Positions 30,489-31,505 of a stretch of 31,505 nt of DNA are shown in pieces. The notes under the pieces are model-generated. The model made no database searches and was not told the origin of the DNA. It saw only the letters and a list, made by a program, of their open reading frames with translations. Source of the DNA: an uncultured Lachnospiraceae bacterium (GTDB lineage: Bacteria; Bacillota; Clostridia; Lachnospirales; Lachnospiraceae). Where the stretch lies: positions 1 through 31,505 of the forward strand of contig UQAW01000039.1 in assembly GCA_900539175.1 (NCBI GenBank), given 5' to 3'. Every line of letters starts with the position of its first letter. The first letter of the stretch is position 1. The position numbers and the translations under genes were made by a program.

Positions 30489-31361
30489 TTAGTGCGCGTT
30501 AAATATCGACTTACTTAAGGATGCCGTCTTAAAGAGGCTATAGCATAAGATTACTGTGTAAGCCATAACGCCAAATAATGAAGAACTCAGATTATCTGAA
30601 TACTGGATACCTGCAACAAGCACTGCATAGATTGCAACGCATACCATCATCAGAAATGCCTGGAAAGCCAGGGCAAAGAGTCCTCTGAAATAATTTGTGC
30701 CGATCTGTCCCCATTCTCTGTTGCTCATAGTTGCGAATGGAATCGGCGCAACTGAGGTATATAGGTAAATCTCTATCATACGTCCATACATGATCACTGT
30801 GATCAGTACAGACAAGATCTTCATACAGAAGCCGACGATAAGGGTTTCCAGCGCCAATACAACAAGTTCTCCGATTTCCATACTTTCCAGTGTTGTGGAA
30901 AGATCCGTCAATGCCGAAGAAATATCAATGGCGGTACTTCCTGTGATAACACCGGCCGCAGAATTAACTACGTGCTGACCCACATCGAATACCGCCATTG
31001 TGATCGTAAATGTGTTACTCACCAGATATACAGCGATCCACATTTTTACGAAGTACTTGAAAAACATCCAGGTATCAATATCATGCATGTTGTTGCGCTC
31101 GGTCAGCATAGAAATCAATTCGTAGCAGAGTACGAGTGTGATAATAATACCTGCGATCGGCATGATCACGGAATCCGATAAGTTCCGAATCATACTGAAT
31201 ATGCTGCCATTCCACCCTTGCGGGGTCTGTCCAACCTGGGTGGCAATCTCACCGGTCTTTTGATTGACATCAGTAAACATCGTGTCCAGGTTGGAAGTGA
31301 TCATCCCGGTTAAGAGTTCCCTCATCCATTCCTCAATCGCATCAAAAATCTGACTGAACAT
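30489..31361 (-). CDS. TrbL/VirB6-like polytopic conjugation protein
   Basis: 290 residues. After an N-terminal amphipathic region (FDAIEEWMRELLTGMITSNLD), six hydrophobic segments follow: IMPIAGIIITLVLCYELISM, MWIAVYLVSNTFTITMAVF, VVLALETLIVGFCMKILSVL, MIEIYLYTSVAPIPFATM, LFALAFQAFLMMVCVAIYAV and FGVMAYTVILCYSLFKTAS. The PIPFATM and FRGLFALAFQAF stretches are typical of the Firmicute TrbL/CD0419-type channel proteins. It would form the inner-membrane pore of the mating channel. AAAGGAG lies upstream of the ATG. It is 22 bases before prgI. Confidence 0.9.
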   Translation of the reverse strand: MFSQIFDAIEEWMRELLTGMITSNLDTMFTDVNQKTGEIATQVGQTPQGWNGSIFSMIRNLSDSVIMPIAGIIITLVLCYELISMLTERNNMHDIDTWMFFKYFVKMWIAVYLVSNTFTITMAVFDVGQHVVNSAAGVITGSTAIDISSALTDLSTTLESMEIGELVVLALETLIVGFCMKILSVLITVIMYGRMIEIYLYTSVAPIPFATMSNREWGQIGTNYFRGLFALAFQAFLMMVCVAIYAVLVAGIQYSDNLSSSLFGVMAYTVILCYSLFKTASLSKSIFNAH

Positions 31362-31380
31362 GGATCTCTACTCCTTTCTC

Positions 31381-31467
31381 TTAACCAAATAATCCACTCA
31401 GAAGCGGGATCAGTTGTGTTCCGATCAGGATAACACCACCACCGCTCATCAGCTGTTTTATCCCCAA
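31381..31467 (-). pseudogene. Maff2-family protein, only the C-terminal end remains
   Basis: The minus-strand frame reads GIKQLMSGGGVILIGTQLIP, then LLSGLFG before TAA at 31381-31383. This is the C-terminal membrane segment of Maff2-type proteins, small two-helix membrane proteins normally encoded just before the TrbL-like gene. Upstream the frame meets a TAA at 31468-31470, and the sequence from there to the window end (GC-rich) does not resemble the family. The gene is therefore cut here by an insertion or rearrangement. Confidence 0.7.
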
Positions 31468-31505
31468 TTAGGTGTAAAACTCTGCTCGATGGCGGGCGGC
31501 GGCGT
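31468..31505. mobile_element. Possible insertion-sequence end interrupting the Maff2-like gene
   Basis: GC-rich DNA beginning TTAGGTGTAAAACTCTGC that breaks the Maff2 frame. A GTGTAAAA near the terminus recalls inverted repeats of IS256-type elements. With only 38 bases visible this is a guess; a deletion or an assembly join is also possible. Confidence 0.25.

Noticed and set aside
31430..31505. Group II intron 3' end in the Maff2-like gene
   Set aside because: No domain V hairpin or typical 3' end can be made from the visible bases.
1..31505. CRISPR arrays, tRNA, rRNA or classic riboswitches
   Set aside because: No regularly spaced repeat-spacer pattern, cloverleaf with CCA-like end, or recognisable riboswitch core was seen on either strand.

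Overview
The window looks like part of a conjugative element from a gut Firmicute (Lachnospiraceae/Clostridia type). The reasons are AT-rich DNA, strong AGGAGG ribosome binding sites, and a conjugation cluster of the Tn1549/CTn class: TrbL/VirB6-like, PrgI, VirB4, NlpC/P60 hydrolase, DUF4315, DUF4366, topoisomerase III, DUF5688, a RadC/ArdC-like protein and YodL proteins. All assignments are from reading the sequence and remembered family features; no database search was possible.

Layout. 1-2212 (minus): five small unrelated cargo genes in one orientation (NTF2-like partial, ICMT-like methyltransferase, unknown membrane protein, SdpI-like, GNAT), with a short related motif in each of the four gaps, so it resembles a gene-cassette array. 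2231-2594: hairpin-rich non-coding DNA, probably oriT. 2595-6320 (plus): MobC and relaxase, then a phage-like nucleotide module (DUF1599/Nmad1-like protein, ThyX, dUTPase) and an XRE regulator. 6317-7569: two 104-bp direct repeats bracket an XRE regulator and a membrane-anchored protein that share an operator-like motif. 7456-7966: an internally deleted serine recombinase and a small protein. 8095-14879 (minus): a six-gene operon with an ECF-type importer (S, T, fused A), two ABC half-transporters of YbtP/YbtQ or IrtA/IrtB style, and a DtxR-family regulator. A divergent AraC regulator (15080-16072) follows. A TnpV remnant (16132-16344) marks the right side of what looks like a nested, decayed element that carried this metal or siderophore uptake cassette. 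16346-31361 (minus): the conjugation operon, transcribed from right to left. At 31381-31467 the 3' end of a Maff2-like gene is cut off by unrelated GC-rich DNA, possibly the end of an insertion sequence.

Working together. The relaxase and MobC would nick oriT. VirB4, PrgI, the TrbL-like protein and the NlpC/P60 hydrolase would build the channel through the Gram-positive wall. TopB, the RadC/ArdC protein and the YodL proteins would act on DNA during transfer or establishment. Cargo falls in three groups: the cassette-like genes, the dTMP-synthesis module, and the iron/metallophore-type transporter. Two genes (dUTPase and the NlpC/P60 protein) have a perfect AGGAGG followed nine bases later by an ATA codon, which suggests non-canonical AUA initiation.
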